Positions 33,673-42,446 of a stretch of 64,000 bases of DNA are shown here, one piece after another (position 1 is the stretch's first letter; each line of letters starts with the position of its first letter). Made by a program: the position numbers and the translations under genes. This DNA is from Cryobacterium glucosi (GTDB taxonomy: Bacteria; Actinomycetota; Actinomycetes; Actinomycetales; Microbacteriaceae). The stretch is from NCBI RefSeq assembly GCF_004402235.1, contig NZ_SOFS01000005.1:162606-226605 (forward strand). The letters run 5' to 3'. The notes under the pieces were generated by a model, which was not told the DNA's origin, searched no databases, and worked only from the letters and a program-made list of their open reading frames with translations.

Positions 33673-34398
33673 GTGAGTTCCTCCGTGGCCGAGATCCGGG
33701 GCGGCATCGAACTGCCCGCCCGCCGCGAGCACATCGAGTTGCACACGAGTGACGGCCTCACCCTCGTGGGGGAACTGGCCCTTCCGCTCGACCGCGAGCC
33801 GGTCGCGACACTCGTGACGCTGCATCCGCTGCCGACTCACGGCGGATTCATGGACTCACACATCCTGCGCAAGGCGGCAGGGCGCCTGCCTGCCCTCGCC
33901 GACCTCGCCGTGCTGCGGTTCAACACTCGGGGGACGACCTCACCACGGGGTACGAGCGGCGGAAGTTTCGACCACGGCAACGCCGAGCGGCTCGACGTCG
34001 CGGCGGCAATGGCGTTCGTCGCCGAGCGGAAGCTCCCCAACCCCTGGCTGGTCGGCTGGTCCTTCGGCACCGAACTCGCGATCAAGTACGGCCTCGAACA
34101 TCCCATCCTGGGGGCGATCCTCTTGTCCCCGCCGCTGCACCGTGCGACGGATGCGGAACTGGCGGCCTGGGCGGGCAACTCGCGCCGGCTCGTGGCGATC
34201 ATCCCCGAGCACGACGACTACCTGCGACCGGAGGCCGCCAGGGAACGATTCACGAGTGTCCCGGAGACCCTGTTCATCGCGGTCGACGGAGGCAAGCACC
34301 TGTGGGTGGGGGAGACCCAGACCAAGCGCATCCTCAACGAGATCGTCGCCGTCGTGAACCCGGCGGCCGCACCCCTTCCGACCGAGTGGCTCGGCTGA
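33673..34398 (+). CDS. Alpha/beta hydrolase
   Basis: This 241-residue protein has the alpha/beta hydrolase order: TLHPLPTHGGFMDSHIL near the oxyanion hole, LRFNTRGTTSPRGTSGG, the nucleophile elbow GWSFGTELA (serine about residue 137), the acid in PEHDDYLRP, and the histidine in GGKHLWVG. The HPLP form with no HGG and a GWSFG elbow suggests a small-molecule or peptide hydrolase; substrate unknown. The GTG follows GAGGGAGA. It is convergent with the AI-2E-family gene. Confidence 0.82.
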   Translation: MSSSVAEIRGGIELPARREHIELHTSDGLTLVGELALPLDREPVATLVTLHPLPTHGGFMDSHILRKAAGRLPALADLAVLRFNTRGTTSPRGTSGGSFDHGNAERLDVAAAMAFVAERKLPNPWLVGWSFGTELAIKYGLEHPILGAILLSPPLHRATDAELAAWAGNSRRLVAIIPEHDDYLRPEAARERFTSVPETLFIAVDGGKHLWVGETQTKRILNEIVAVVNPAAAPLPTEWLG

Positions 34399-34416
34399 TC
34401 GAGCTGCGAGCCCGGG

Positions 34417-35466
34417 TCAGAGCTCGTTCTGGCGGGGAATCACGACCTGCTTGATGATCATGATCACCGCCGCGGCGACCGGAATCGCGATGAGCGCGCC
34501 GAGGATGCCGAGGAGTGACCCGCCCGCGAGGGCCGCGACGACGACGACGGCACCGGGTACCGACACGGCGCGTCGCATGATGTTGGGGCTGAGGACATAG
34601 GCCTCGACCTGCATGTACACGATGTAGTAGATCGCCGCGACCAGTGCCGTGAGGGTCGAACTGCCGATCCCGGGGATCAGGCACGCGAGCACGATGATGA
34701 CCGAACCGCTGATCGTTCCGACGAGCGGGATCAGCGACCCCAGGAAGGCGATCACGGCGAGCAGGGCGGGGAAGGGGGCGCCGATGATCGACAGGAACGT
34801 GAAGCTCAGTACGCCGTTGCATGAGGCGAGCGCGGCCTGCCCCACGACGAAGCGACCGACGGACGTCGTGATCTGCTCGCTGAGGTCGGCGAACCGCGCA
34901 CGCTTCGAGGCAGGTACGAGCTGGTAGGTCGCGGTCTTCAGGCTGTGCAGCGACGCAGTGAAGTAGAGCGACAGGATCACGATGATCAGGGCACCGAACA
35001 ATCCGCTGACCACGGCGAGCCCGGACTGGATGATCGCGGTGGTGATCGTCGTCACGTTGGTGCTCACGTAGTCGGTGATCGACTTCACGATCCCGGAGAC
35101 GGGGAGGGCTGGAAACTGTTTCTGGATGTCCGACAGGAACGTCGACGAGTTGACGGACCTGACGAGCTCGGGAATGGCCTGCGACAGTTTCGTGATCTGG
35201 TCGACGATGATCGGGACGATGGCGAAGATGACCCCGGTGAGCACGCCGATGACCGCGATCAGCACGGCGAGGATCGCCGCCCAGCGCGGAAAGCCCTTCT
35301 TCTCGAGCCAGGACACCGAGGGGTCCAGTCCGAGCGCGATGAACAGGGCGGCACCGATGTAGGTGATGATCGTCGACAGGCTGACAATCGAGCTGAGGAT
35401 CAGGATTCCCACCCCGACCCCGAGGGTTCCGATCAGCCCCAGGCGGAATGCGTTCTGGATTTTCAC
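34417..35466 (-). CDS. AI-2E family transporter (UPF0118)
   Basis: This 349-residue protein has eight or so membrane segments in the AI-2E/PerM order: an N-terminal pair, a long soluble segment with DYVSTNVTTITTAI, then FFGRFVVGQAAL-type VGRFVVGQAALASC and the conserved FLGSLIPLVGTISG, and the last helices GGSLLGILGALIAIPVAA. Characterised relatives export AI-2 or act as Na+/H+ antiporters, so the substrate is open. The GTG follows GAGGAG. It lies 28 nt after the coiled-coil gene and is probably in one operon with it. Confidence 0.85.
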   Translation of the reverse strand: MKIQNAFRLGLIGTLGVGVGILILSSIVSLSTIITYIGAALFIALGLDPSVSWLEKKGFPRWAAILAVLIAVIGVLTGVIFAIVPIIVDQITKLSQAIPELVRSVNSSTFLSDIQKQFPALPVSGIVKSITDYVSTNVTTITTAIIQSGLAVVSGLFGALIIVILSLYFTASLHSLKTATYQLVPASKRARFADLSEQITTSVGRFVVGQAALASCNGVLSFTFLSIIGAPFPALLAVIAFLGSLIPLVGTISGSVIIVLACLIPGIGSSTLTALVAAIYYIVYMQVEAYVLSPNIMRRAVSVPGAVVVVAALAGGSLLGILGALIAIPVAAAVIMIIKQVVIPRQNEL

Positions 35467-35494
35467 TCGGATCTCCTCGGGATGGCGGTGGCGT

Positions 35495-37108
35495 TCAATC
35501 GTCCAGTGCTGTGACCTTTTCCGCCTGCGTGAGGAGGCCTCGCAGGCTCTCGAAGTAGCCGGCGACCGAGTCGCGCTCAATCCTAATCTGGGAGAGGCGC
35601 TCCTCCGCGTCAGCGACGAGTGCGCGTGTCCGCTTCTCGGCCTCGGTGACGAGCGCGGTGGCGCGGGCTTCCGCGTCCTGAACGATCTGCTCGGCATGGG
35701 CTTCCGCGGCCAGGCGGGCCGTCTTCGCCTCTGCGCGGGCGCCGGAGTCCAGCTGCTCGTTGAGTGCCCGCAACTCGAGGGTGCGCTGGTTGGTCTCCGC
35801 GAGCTGCTTCAAGGCGTCGTCGAGGAACTTCTGGGTTTGGGCGACGGCCTCCTGGTGCCGGGCCAGGTGACCCTGCTCCGCCTCGTCGCGGCGGGCCTTG
35901 AGCTCGACGTCGAGGTCCGCGCGAGTCTGGTCGATGTCGCGGCGAAGGCGGGCCTGTTCGTGCTCTCCGCGCTTGCGCTCGGCCGTGAGCTGGTTGTCCA
36001 GGTCGATCCTGAGCTGCTCGCCGTCCGCGGTGAAGTCCGCGCGTACCTGCTCGTTCTCCCTGGCGAGGTCGGCGGCGGCCTGCTCGGCCCTCGCGGCCTG
36101 GGCGGCGCGAGCCTTCTCGAGCTCCTGGGCGAGGGCTGCGCGCTGGCGGGCGAGGTCGAGCGCGAGTTCGGTCTCGGCCTGCTCACGTTCGATGCCGAGG
36201 TCGATGCGGGCCTGGTCGATCTCGCGGGCGAGGTCCGTGCGGGCCTGTTCGACCTCCGCAGCGAGAGCCGTGTGCGTCTGCTCGGTCTCGTGGGCGAGGT
36301 CGATGGCGGCCTGCTCTGCCTCCCTGGCGCTGTTGAAGCGGGCCTGCTCGGTCTCCGCGGTGAGGTCGATCCTGGCCTGTTCGGTCTCCCTGGCCAGATC
36401 CGCGCGCTGCTGGTCGAGCTCGAGGGCGACCTCGGCCCTGGTGAGTTCGGTTTCGCGCGTCAGGCCGGCGGCGATTTCACGGGCATCCGTCGCCTCACGT
36501 TGTGCGACGACGCGCACCTCGGCTGCTTCACGTTCCGCCTCTGAGCGGATGGCGGCGACCTCGCGCTTGACCGTGGCCCGGAGCTCCGCGGCCTCTGTGG
36601 CGACGGCACCGCGGATTGCGGCTGCCTCCTGCACGGCGTCGCCGGTCACCGTGGTGTAGTCGTCGTGGGCACGTGCGAGCAGGTCATCGGCTTCGGCGCG
36701 GGCATCGTCGAGGAGGCGGCTGGCCTTGACGTTCGCGTCGGAGAGGGCGCGTTCTGCCCGTTCGGTTGCTTCGCGGCGCAGGGTGTCGACCTCGCTCGCG
36801 GCGGAGGCTCGCAGGCGCTCGGCGTCGATGTCGGCCTGGGCGATCACGCGGGTGGACTGTTCCTCAGCGACCCGAAGGGTGTTCTCGAGCTTCGTGCCGA
36901 GTCCGGAGAAGGTGGGGCTGCCGACCTCTTCGATCTCAGCGTTCAGATCGTCGATGTGCGCGGTGAGGCGCTTGATTTCCTTGTTGGCTTCCGTACCCTG
37001 GCTGTTTGCCTGGATCAGGTCACGACGCAGGCCCTGGATTGCCCTGTCGACCTCTTCTTTGTCATAACCACGGAAAACCTGGGTGAAATCAGCTTCGTCG
37101 ATCGCCAC
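35495..37108 (-). CDS. Long coiled-coil DivIVA-like protein with 11-residue repeats
   Basis: This 537-residue protein has a DivIVA-like N-terminus, DFTQVFRGYDKEEVDRAIQG (residues 7-26), and then an almost unbroken charged coiled coil to about residue 520. Between about 234 and 365 it has 11-residue repeats whose unit resembles ARxDLAxETEQ: EQ or DQ falls at 244, 255, 266, 277, 288, 299, 310, 343, 354 and 365. Hendecads give a right-handed or straight coiled coil. It resembles polar scaffold proteins such as Scy/FilP/Wag31 in layout, not in repeat. No membrane segment. The GTG follows AAGGAG. Confidence 0.85.
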   Translation of the reverse strand: MAIDEADFTQVFRGYDKEEVDRAIQGLRRDLIQANSQGTEANKEIKRLTAHIDDLNAEIEEVGSPTFSGLGTKLENTLRVAEEQSTRVIAQADIDAERLRASAASEVDTLRREATERAERALSDANVKASRLLDDARAEADDLLARAHDDYTTVTGDAVQEAAAIRGAVATEAAELRATVKREVAAIRSEAEREAAEVRVVAQREATDAREIAAGLTRETELTRAEVALELDQQRADLARETEQARIDLTAETEQARFNSAREAEQAAIDLAHETEQTHTALAAEVEQARTDLAREIDQARIDLGIEREQAETELALDLARQRAALAQELEKARAAQAARAEQAAADLARENEQVRADFTADGEQLRIDLDNQLTAERKRGEHEQARLRRDIDQTRADLDVELKARRDEAEQGHLARHQEAVAQTQKFLDDALKQLAETNQRTLELRALNEQLDSGARAEAKTARLAAEAHAEQIVQDAEARATALVTEAEKRTRALVADAEERLSQIRIERDSVAGYFESLRGLLTQAEKVTALDD

Positions 37109-37334
37109 GCTATCTCCTTGTATTGGAACTCTGACCCCGCATTTAGTCCGGCCAAGGGGGCCACGACAATTTTAGTGGGTTGACGCGGCGCCCGCGCGTC
37201 CCGTCTACAGGGGTCTATTAGGCAGCTTTAAGGACGAGACAGTATCGTGGAATGTCCTGTCCGCTGCTTCCCGGACCCGCTCCGGGTTCAAGCACCCGTG
37301 TGTGCGGAGCGGCTGGCGACACAGGAGGGTATCA

Positions 37335-39143
37335 GTGCGTTTCCTTTTTGCCATCGTGGCGCTCGTCCTAGCGGGTGTGATGATCGTGCTCGGCATTGCC
37401 CAGCGGACGGTTTTCCTCGAACCCGCGACGAGTAGCCTGAGCGCGACCATCGCCGCCGACGCTCCGTACGCCGTGATCGATTCCAGTGCCCTGACGGAGC
37501 ACCCGGGCGCCCAGACAGTCACCCTCTCCGGATCCGATACCCTGTTCGCGGCATACGGCCGCACGGCGGATGTGAAGGCGTGGCTGGCCGGACACGATTA
37601 CGTCAGCATCCACTCGACCGATAAGAACGGGCCCGGCCTCGGAAGCGACACCGTCCCCGCAGACACCGATGTTCCAGCAGGCACGGCGCCGGTCGCCGCA
37701 GCGACCGTGACGAACCCGGCCGGTTCGGACCTCTGGCTGGAGGAATTCACCGGCACGAAGGAACTCACGGCGACCGTGAACCTGCCGGAAGGCATTTCGA
37801 TGATCGTCGCCTCTGACGGCACCAACCCTGCGCCGTCGACGGTGAGCATCACCTGGCCCGTCGACAACTCGACCCCCTGGGCCGGTCCGCTGATCATGGG
37901 GGGCGCCATCCTCGCCCTTGTCGGGCTCATCCTGTACCTGTGGGCACTCCTCCACCTGCGCAGGTCGCACGGCCCTCGCCGCAACCTGCCCAAGGGTCCA
38001 CGGATGCCGCGACTTCCGCGCGCGCCCCGCCCCAAGTCCATCAAGGCGAGCGAGATCACCGGGCGACGGTCGATCGGGCGGTCCCTGATCGCCGTTGTTC
38101 CGATGTTCCTCGTGTCCGGACTCGTCCTCACGGGATGCTCTGCGGAATTCTGGCCGGGCAGCACCCCGACCGATGCTGCCTCCCTCAGCCCGACGCCTGA
38201 CGCGAGCGGGGCGGCCGTCGTGATCAAGGACGTGCCTCCGGCCGCCGTGACGGTGCCGCAGCTCGAGCGGATCATGACCAAGATCTCCGCGGTCGCAGCG
38301 GACGGTGACAAGAACCTGAGCGCAGACATCCTCGCGACCCGATTCACCGGTCCCGCCTTCGACCAGCGCCTCGCCAACTACAAGGTGCGAGCCATCGCTC
38401 CCGACTTCCCCGCACTGGCCGCGCTCCCTGCCGGACCGCTCACGCTCTCGCTTCCGCAGCAGTCTGCGACCTGGCCCCGGGTCGTGATGACCGTCGTCCA
38501 GAACAAGGACACCCCGGATGTCGCGCCGACCGTCGTCGTGCTCCGCCAGGAGTCGGCACGGGCGAGCTACCTCGTCGAATATGCGGTGCAGCTCGAGCCC
38601 TCAGCGAAGATCCCTGACCTGGCCCCCGCCACGATCGGCGCACCCATCATCGCCCCCGACTCGAAACTGATGCTCCTGCCGCCCGATCAGGTCGCAGCCG
38701 CATACGCGGACATCCTCAGCAATGGCGAGGCGAGCCCGTCGCTCGCCCTGTTCGATGCGACCGGGGACAGCTTCCGCACCCAGATCGACGCGAACAAGGC
38801 GGACAAGAAAGCCAAGCTGCCGACGACGGCGTCGATCGAATTCGGTGCCAAGGCGAGCACAGGGCCCACGATCGCCCTCGCGACGAACGACTCGGGGAGC
38901 ATCGTCGCGGTCAGCATCGAGGAGACGGAAACCGTCAAACCCGTCGACGCCGCTGCGACGGTCAGCCCCGGTGAGGGCGCGGTCGCCAGCAAGGCGCTCT
39001 CCGGCCTCACCGCCACCGCGAAGGGCTTCAAGAACACCTACGCCGACCAGCTTCTGTTCCACGTTCCCGCCGCCGGTTCGAGCGATAAAATTGTCCTCCT
39101 TGGCTTTGCCCAGGGACTGATCTCGTCTACGGAGCTTCCATGA
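37335..39143 (+). CDS. Membrane protein with an internal lipobox
   Basis: This 602-residue protein has an N-terminal membrane segment (about 3-22), an external domain (about 23-183), a second membrane segment (about 185-207) and a basic, proline-rich cytoplasmic linker (208-248). Then comes a typical lipoprotein signal: RRSIGRSLIAVVPMFLVSGL, then VLTGC with C268. The rest (about 270-602) is one soluble region. I do not recognise the family. It reads like a membrane protein fused to a lipoprotein. The GTG follows GGAGGG. Its stop overlaps the next start (ATGA). Confidence 0.85.
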   Translation: MRFLFAIVALVLAGVMIVLGIAQRTVFLEPATSSLSATIAADAPYAVIDSSALTEHPGAQTVTLSGSDTLFAAYGRTADVKAWLAGHDYVSIHSTDKNGPGLGSDTVPADTDVPAGTAPVAAATVTNPAGSDLWLEEFTGTKELTATVNLPEGISMIVASDGTNPAPSTVSITWPVDNSTPWAGPLIMGGAILALVGLILYLWALLHLRRSHGPRRNLPKGPRMPRLPRAPRPKSIKASEITGRRSIGRSLIAVVPMFLVSGLVLTGCSAEFWPGSTPTDAASLSPTPDASGAAVVIKDVPPAAVTVPQLERIMTKISAVAADGDKNLSADILATRFTGPAFDQRLANYKVRAIAPDFPALAALPAGPLTLSLPQQSATWPRVVMTVVQNKDTPDVAPTVVVLRQESARASYLVEYAVQLEPSAKIPDLAPATIGAPIIAPDSKLMLLPPDQVAAAYADILSNGEASPSLALFDATGDSFRTQIDANKADKKAKLPTTASIEFGAKASTGPTIALATNDSGSIVAVSIEETETVKPVDAAATVSPGEGAVASKALSGLTATAKGFKNTYADQLLFHVPAAGSSDKIVLLGFAQGLISSTELP

Positions 39144-40114
39144 GCATTGTCCCCCCGTCCGCCGCCAGCATGCGCGGTGCGGTCGATCTGTCCTCCCTCC
39201 TGAACCGGCCGCCGGCACCGGCGGCCGGGGGAGCCGGCTCAACCGGAGCTGCCGGACAGGCGGGTCAGGCCGGGGCGGTTTCGGTTCCGAGTCTCGTGTT
39301 CCAGGGAACGGACGCGAACTTCGGCGAGATCCTCGACCTGTCGGCGAACGTTCCGGTCGTCGTCGATCTGTGGTCGGCGCGCAGCGAGCAGAGCGCTGAA
39401 CTGACCCTCGTCCTCACCAGGCTGATCCTCGAGTACGGCGGTCGGTTCGTGCTCGCCACGGTCGACGTGGACACGAACCCGCAGCTGACCCAGGCATTCC
39501 AGGCCCAGTCGATCCCGACCGTCGCCGCGGTCATCGGCGGCCAGCCCGTCGCGCTCTTCAACGGCGTGATCGCGGAGGATCAGGTCCGTGCGGTCCTCGA
39601 GCGGGTGCTCGAGCTCGCGGCGGAGCACGGCGTCGTCGGGACGGCGGTCGCTCCGGAGGGAGCGGATGCGGCGACCCCGGTCGCCCCTCCGGAGCCCGAA
39701 CTCCCGCCGCACCACGTCGAGGCCTACGAGGCGATCGAACGGGGCGACTACGCCGCCGCGATCGCGATCTACAAGACGGCACTCGCCAGGGATCCCAGGG
39801 ACAACCTCTCCGTCGCCGGGCTCGCCCAGGTGGGGCTGCTCGCCCGGCTCCAGGGCAAGACGCTCGCGGAGATCCGTGCAGCGGCAGCGGCCGCGCCGGA
39901 TGATCTCGAGGCGCAGCTCCTCGTCGCCGACCTCGATCTTTCCGGCGGGCACGTCGAGGATGCCTTCGACCGGCTCCTCACGCTCTTTCCCGCCCAGGAC
40001 GCCGCGGGCAAGAACCGCATCCGCGAACGCATCCTCGACCTGTTCGAGGTCATCGGCCAGGACGACCCCAGGGTCGCCCCCACGCGCAAGCGCCTGACAA
40101 TGCTGCTCTACTAG
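39140..40114 (+). CDS. YbbN/CnoX-like thioredoxin-fold and TPR protein
   Basis: This 324-residue protein has a Gly/Ala-rich N-terminus, a thioredoxin-like domain (about 50-155) and a C-terminal TPR-like domain (about 190-324, including EAIERGDYAAAIAIYKTALA and NLSVAGLAQVGLLARLQGK). The usual catalytic CxxC is absent: the site reads LWSARSEQS. This matches E. coli YbbN/CnoX, a chaperone-like holdase that lacks a redox pair. By family it should protect unfolded proteins or deliver them to GroEL. Its ATG overlaps the stop of the lipobox protein. Confidence 0.88.
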   Translation: MSIVPPSAASMRGAVDLSSLLNRPPAPAAGGAGSTGAAGQAGQAGAVSVPSLVFQGTDANFGEILDLSANVPVVVDLWSARSEQSAELTLVLTRLILEYGGRFVLATVDVDTNPQLTQAFQAQSIPTVAAVIGGQPVALFNGVIAEDQVRAVLERVLELAAEHGVVGTAVAPEGADAATPVAPPEPELPPHHVEAYEAIERGDYAAAIAIYKTALARDPRDNLSVAGLAQVGLLARLQGKTLAEIRAAAAAAPDDLEAQLLVADLDLSGGHVEDAFDRLLTLFPAQDAAGKNRIRERILDLFEVIGQDDPRVAPTRKRLTMLLY

Positions 40115-40126
40115 CCGGCGTAGCCC

Positions 40127-40187
40127 CGCGAGAGTACGAAAATGGCCCCCTCCCGACCGGGGAGGGGGCCATTTTCGTACTCTCGCG
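40127..40187. repeat. GAGAGT-type 61-bp hairpin, copy C
   Basis: A perfect 28-bp stem with a 5-nt loop: the left arm begins CGCGAGAGTACGAAAATGG and the right ends TACTCTCGCG. It lies between convergent genes and can act as a bidirectional terminator. It has the same length and ends as copy B at 24063. Confidence 0.9.
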
Positions 40188-40208
40188 AAGTTCAGCAAGC
40201 AGCGGCGT

Positions 40209-42446
40209 CTAACGGCGCAGGCGCAGCCAGACGCCGGCGAGGGCCGGCAGCGTGACGAGGGCGGATGCCGGTCGCCCTGTCCACGGTTCCTCTGTCGCCG
40301 TGACCTGGCCGAGGTTCCCCATCCCGGAACCACCGAAATTCTGCGCGTCCGTGTTCAGGATCTCGTCCCACACGCCCGCGAACGGCAGCCCCACCCGGTA
40401 TCCGGTATGCGGCTGGCCGGCGAAGTTGAACACACACGCGATCGGCGTGCCCGAGTCGTCCCAGCGGAGGAACGAGACGACGTTCTGCGCGGCGGCCCCT
40501 CCGTCGAGCAACTCGAACCCGGCAGGGTCGGTGTCGCGTTCCCAGAGCGCCGCGTTGCCCCGGTAGACCCGGTTCAGCTCGCCGACGAGGGTGAACAGTC
40601 CGCGATGGGGGGACTGGTCGAGCAGCCACCAGTCGAGGCCACGCGATTCGCTCCATTCCTGGAGCTGGCCGAATTCCTGGCCCATGAACAAGAGCTGCTT
40701 GCCCGGGTGAGCCCACATGAAGGACAGGTACACCCGCACGTTCGCGAGCTTCTGCCAGTCGTCTCCCGGCATCCGGGCGACGAGGGAGCCCTTGCCGTGC
40801 ACGACCTCGTCGTGGCTGATCGGCAGGAGGAAGTTCTCGCTGAACGCGTAGACGAAGGAGAAGGTGATCTCGTTGTGGTGGTACGAGCGGTACATCGGGT
40901 CGATGCTCGTGTACTCGAGCGAGTCGTGCATCCAGCCCATGTTCCATTTGAAGCCGAAACCCAGTCCGCCGCGACTGGTCGGAGCCGTGACGCCGCCCCA
41001 GTTGGTGGATTCCTCGGCGATCATGACCGTGCCGGGGTTGCGCTTGTACGCCGTCGCGGTGACCTCCTGCAGGAGGCTGATCGCCTCGAGGTTCTCGTTT
41101 CCGCCGTAGATGTTCGGCTCCCACTGGCCGTCCTCGCGGGAGTAGTCGAGGTACAGCATCGACGCGACCGCGTCCACGCGGAGACCGTCGATGTGGAACT
41201 CCTCGAGCCAGTAGAGCGCGTTCGCGACGAGGAAGTTCCGGACCTGGGTCTGGCCGAAGTCGAAGACGTAGGTTCCCCAGTCCATCTGCTCACCGCGGCG
41301 GGGATCCGCGTGCTCGTAGAGCGCCTGGCCGTCGAAACGGGCGAGGGCGAAGTCATCCTTGGGGAAGTGCCCGGGCACCCAGTCCATGATCACGCCGATG
41401 CCCGACTGGTGCAGCCGGTCGATCAGGTAGCGCAGGTCGTCCGGGTGGCCGAACCTGCTGGTCGGGGCGTAGTAGCCGGTGACCTGGTAGCCCCACGACC
41501 CGCCGAACGGATGCTCGGCGAGCGGCATGAACTCGACATGCGTATAGGCGAGCTCGTGCAGGTAGTCGATCAGCTGGTCGGCGAGGTCCCGGTAGCCGAG
41601 CCCGGGCCGCCACGACCCGACGTGCATCTCGTAGATACTCATCGGCCGTTTGTGGGCCTGGGTCCTGGCCCGCTCGGCGAGCCATTCCGCATCCGCCCAC
41701 TCGTAGTGCGTCTCGCCGATGACCGACGCGGTCATCGGGGGCACCTCGGTGTACCTGGCCATCGGGTCGGCCTTGCGCACCCACTCGCCGGACTGGGCGA
41801 GAAGTTCGAACTTGTAGTTCGACCCTGGGTGCAGGCCGGGGACGAAGAGCTCCCAGACGCCCGTGCTGCCCATGTTGCGCATGGCATGCAGGATGCCGCT
41901 CCAGGAATTGAAATCACCGATCACTCGCACGGCCTGCGCGTGCGGAGCCCACACCGAGAAGGACGTGCCTGCGACCAGACCGGCCGTTTCGTCGGTCGGG
42001 AGAGGAGCGACGGTTGTGCCGGAATGATAGTGGGCTCCGAGTACGTCCCAGAGTCGCTCGTGCCTGCCCTCGCCGATGAGGTGCAGGTCGAGTTCGCCGA
42101 GAGTCGGCAGGAAGCGGTACGGGTCGTCGACGATCCAGGTGGGGGCGTCCGGATACCGGGCCTCGAGCTCGTATGCCTGGAGGCCGACGGTGCTCACGCC
42201 CTGCCAGACTCCGTAGCCGATGTGCACGAGCTCGATGTGGGCGCCGGACTCGAGGATCGCGAAGACCTCGCTCGCGAGCGGGCGCAGCGCACGGATGACG
42301 GTGAGCGGGTCCGCGATCGTCGTCCCGCCGATCAGGTGCTGCCCGAGGATCTCGTGGGGGTTGTAGTAGCGGGCTTCGGCGATCGCCTGCAGGATGCCCG
42401 GGGGAACCACCGGTACGGTGGCGGGGCGTGGGGTCTTTGGCGTCAT
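40209..42446 (-). CDS. glgB: 1,4-alpha-glucan branching enzyme
   Basis: GlgB makes the alpha-1,6 branches of glycogen. The 745-residue protein has the N1 domain (about 1-115), the CBM48 (about 116-250), the GH13 barrel with [36 protein letters not shown] (nucleophile D425), MIAEESTNW (acid E478) and [12 protein letters not shown], and a C-terminal domain. It is the second gene of glgE-glgB, and its ATG overlaps the glgE TGA (ATGA). Confidence 0.97.
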   Translation of the reverse strand: MTPKTPRPATVPVVPPGILQAIAEARYYNPHEILGQHLIGGTTIADPLTVIRALRPLASEVFAILESGAHIELVHIGYGVWQGVSTVGLQAYELEARYPDAPTWIVDDPYRFLPTLGELDLHLIGEGRHERLWDVLGAHYHSGTTVAPLPTDETAGLVAGTSFSVWAPHAQAVRVIGDFNSWSGILHAMRNMGSTGVWELFVPGLHPGSNYKFELLAQSGEWVRKADPMARYTEVPPMTASVIGETHYEWADAEWLAERARTQAHKRPMSIYEMHVGSWRPGLGYRDLADQLIDYLHELAYTHVEFMPLAEHPFGGSWGYQVTGYYAPTSRFGHPDDLRYLIDRLHQSGIGVIMDWVPGHFPKDDFALARFDGQALYEHADPRRGEQMDWGTYVFDFGQTQVRNFLVANALYWLEEFHIDGLRVDAVASMLYLDYSREDGQWEPNIYGGNENLEAISLLQEVTATAYKRNPGTVMIAEESTNWGGVTAPTSRGGLGFGFKWNMGWMHDSLEYTSIDPMYRSYHHNEITFSFVYAFSENFLLPISHDEVVHGKGSLVARMPGDDWQKLANVRVYLSFMWAHPGKQLLFMGQEFGQLQEWSESRGLDWWLLDQSPHRGLFTLVGELNRVYRGNAALWERDTDPAGFELLDGGAAAQNVVSFLRWDDSGTPIACVFNFAGQPHTGYRVGLPFAGVWDEILNTDAQNFGGSGMGNLGQVTATEEPWTGRPASALVTLPALAGVWLRLRR

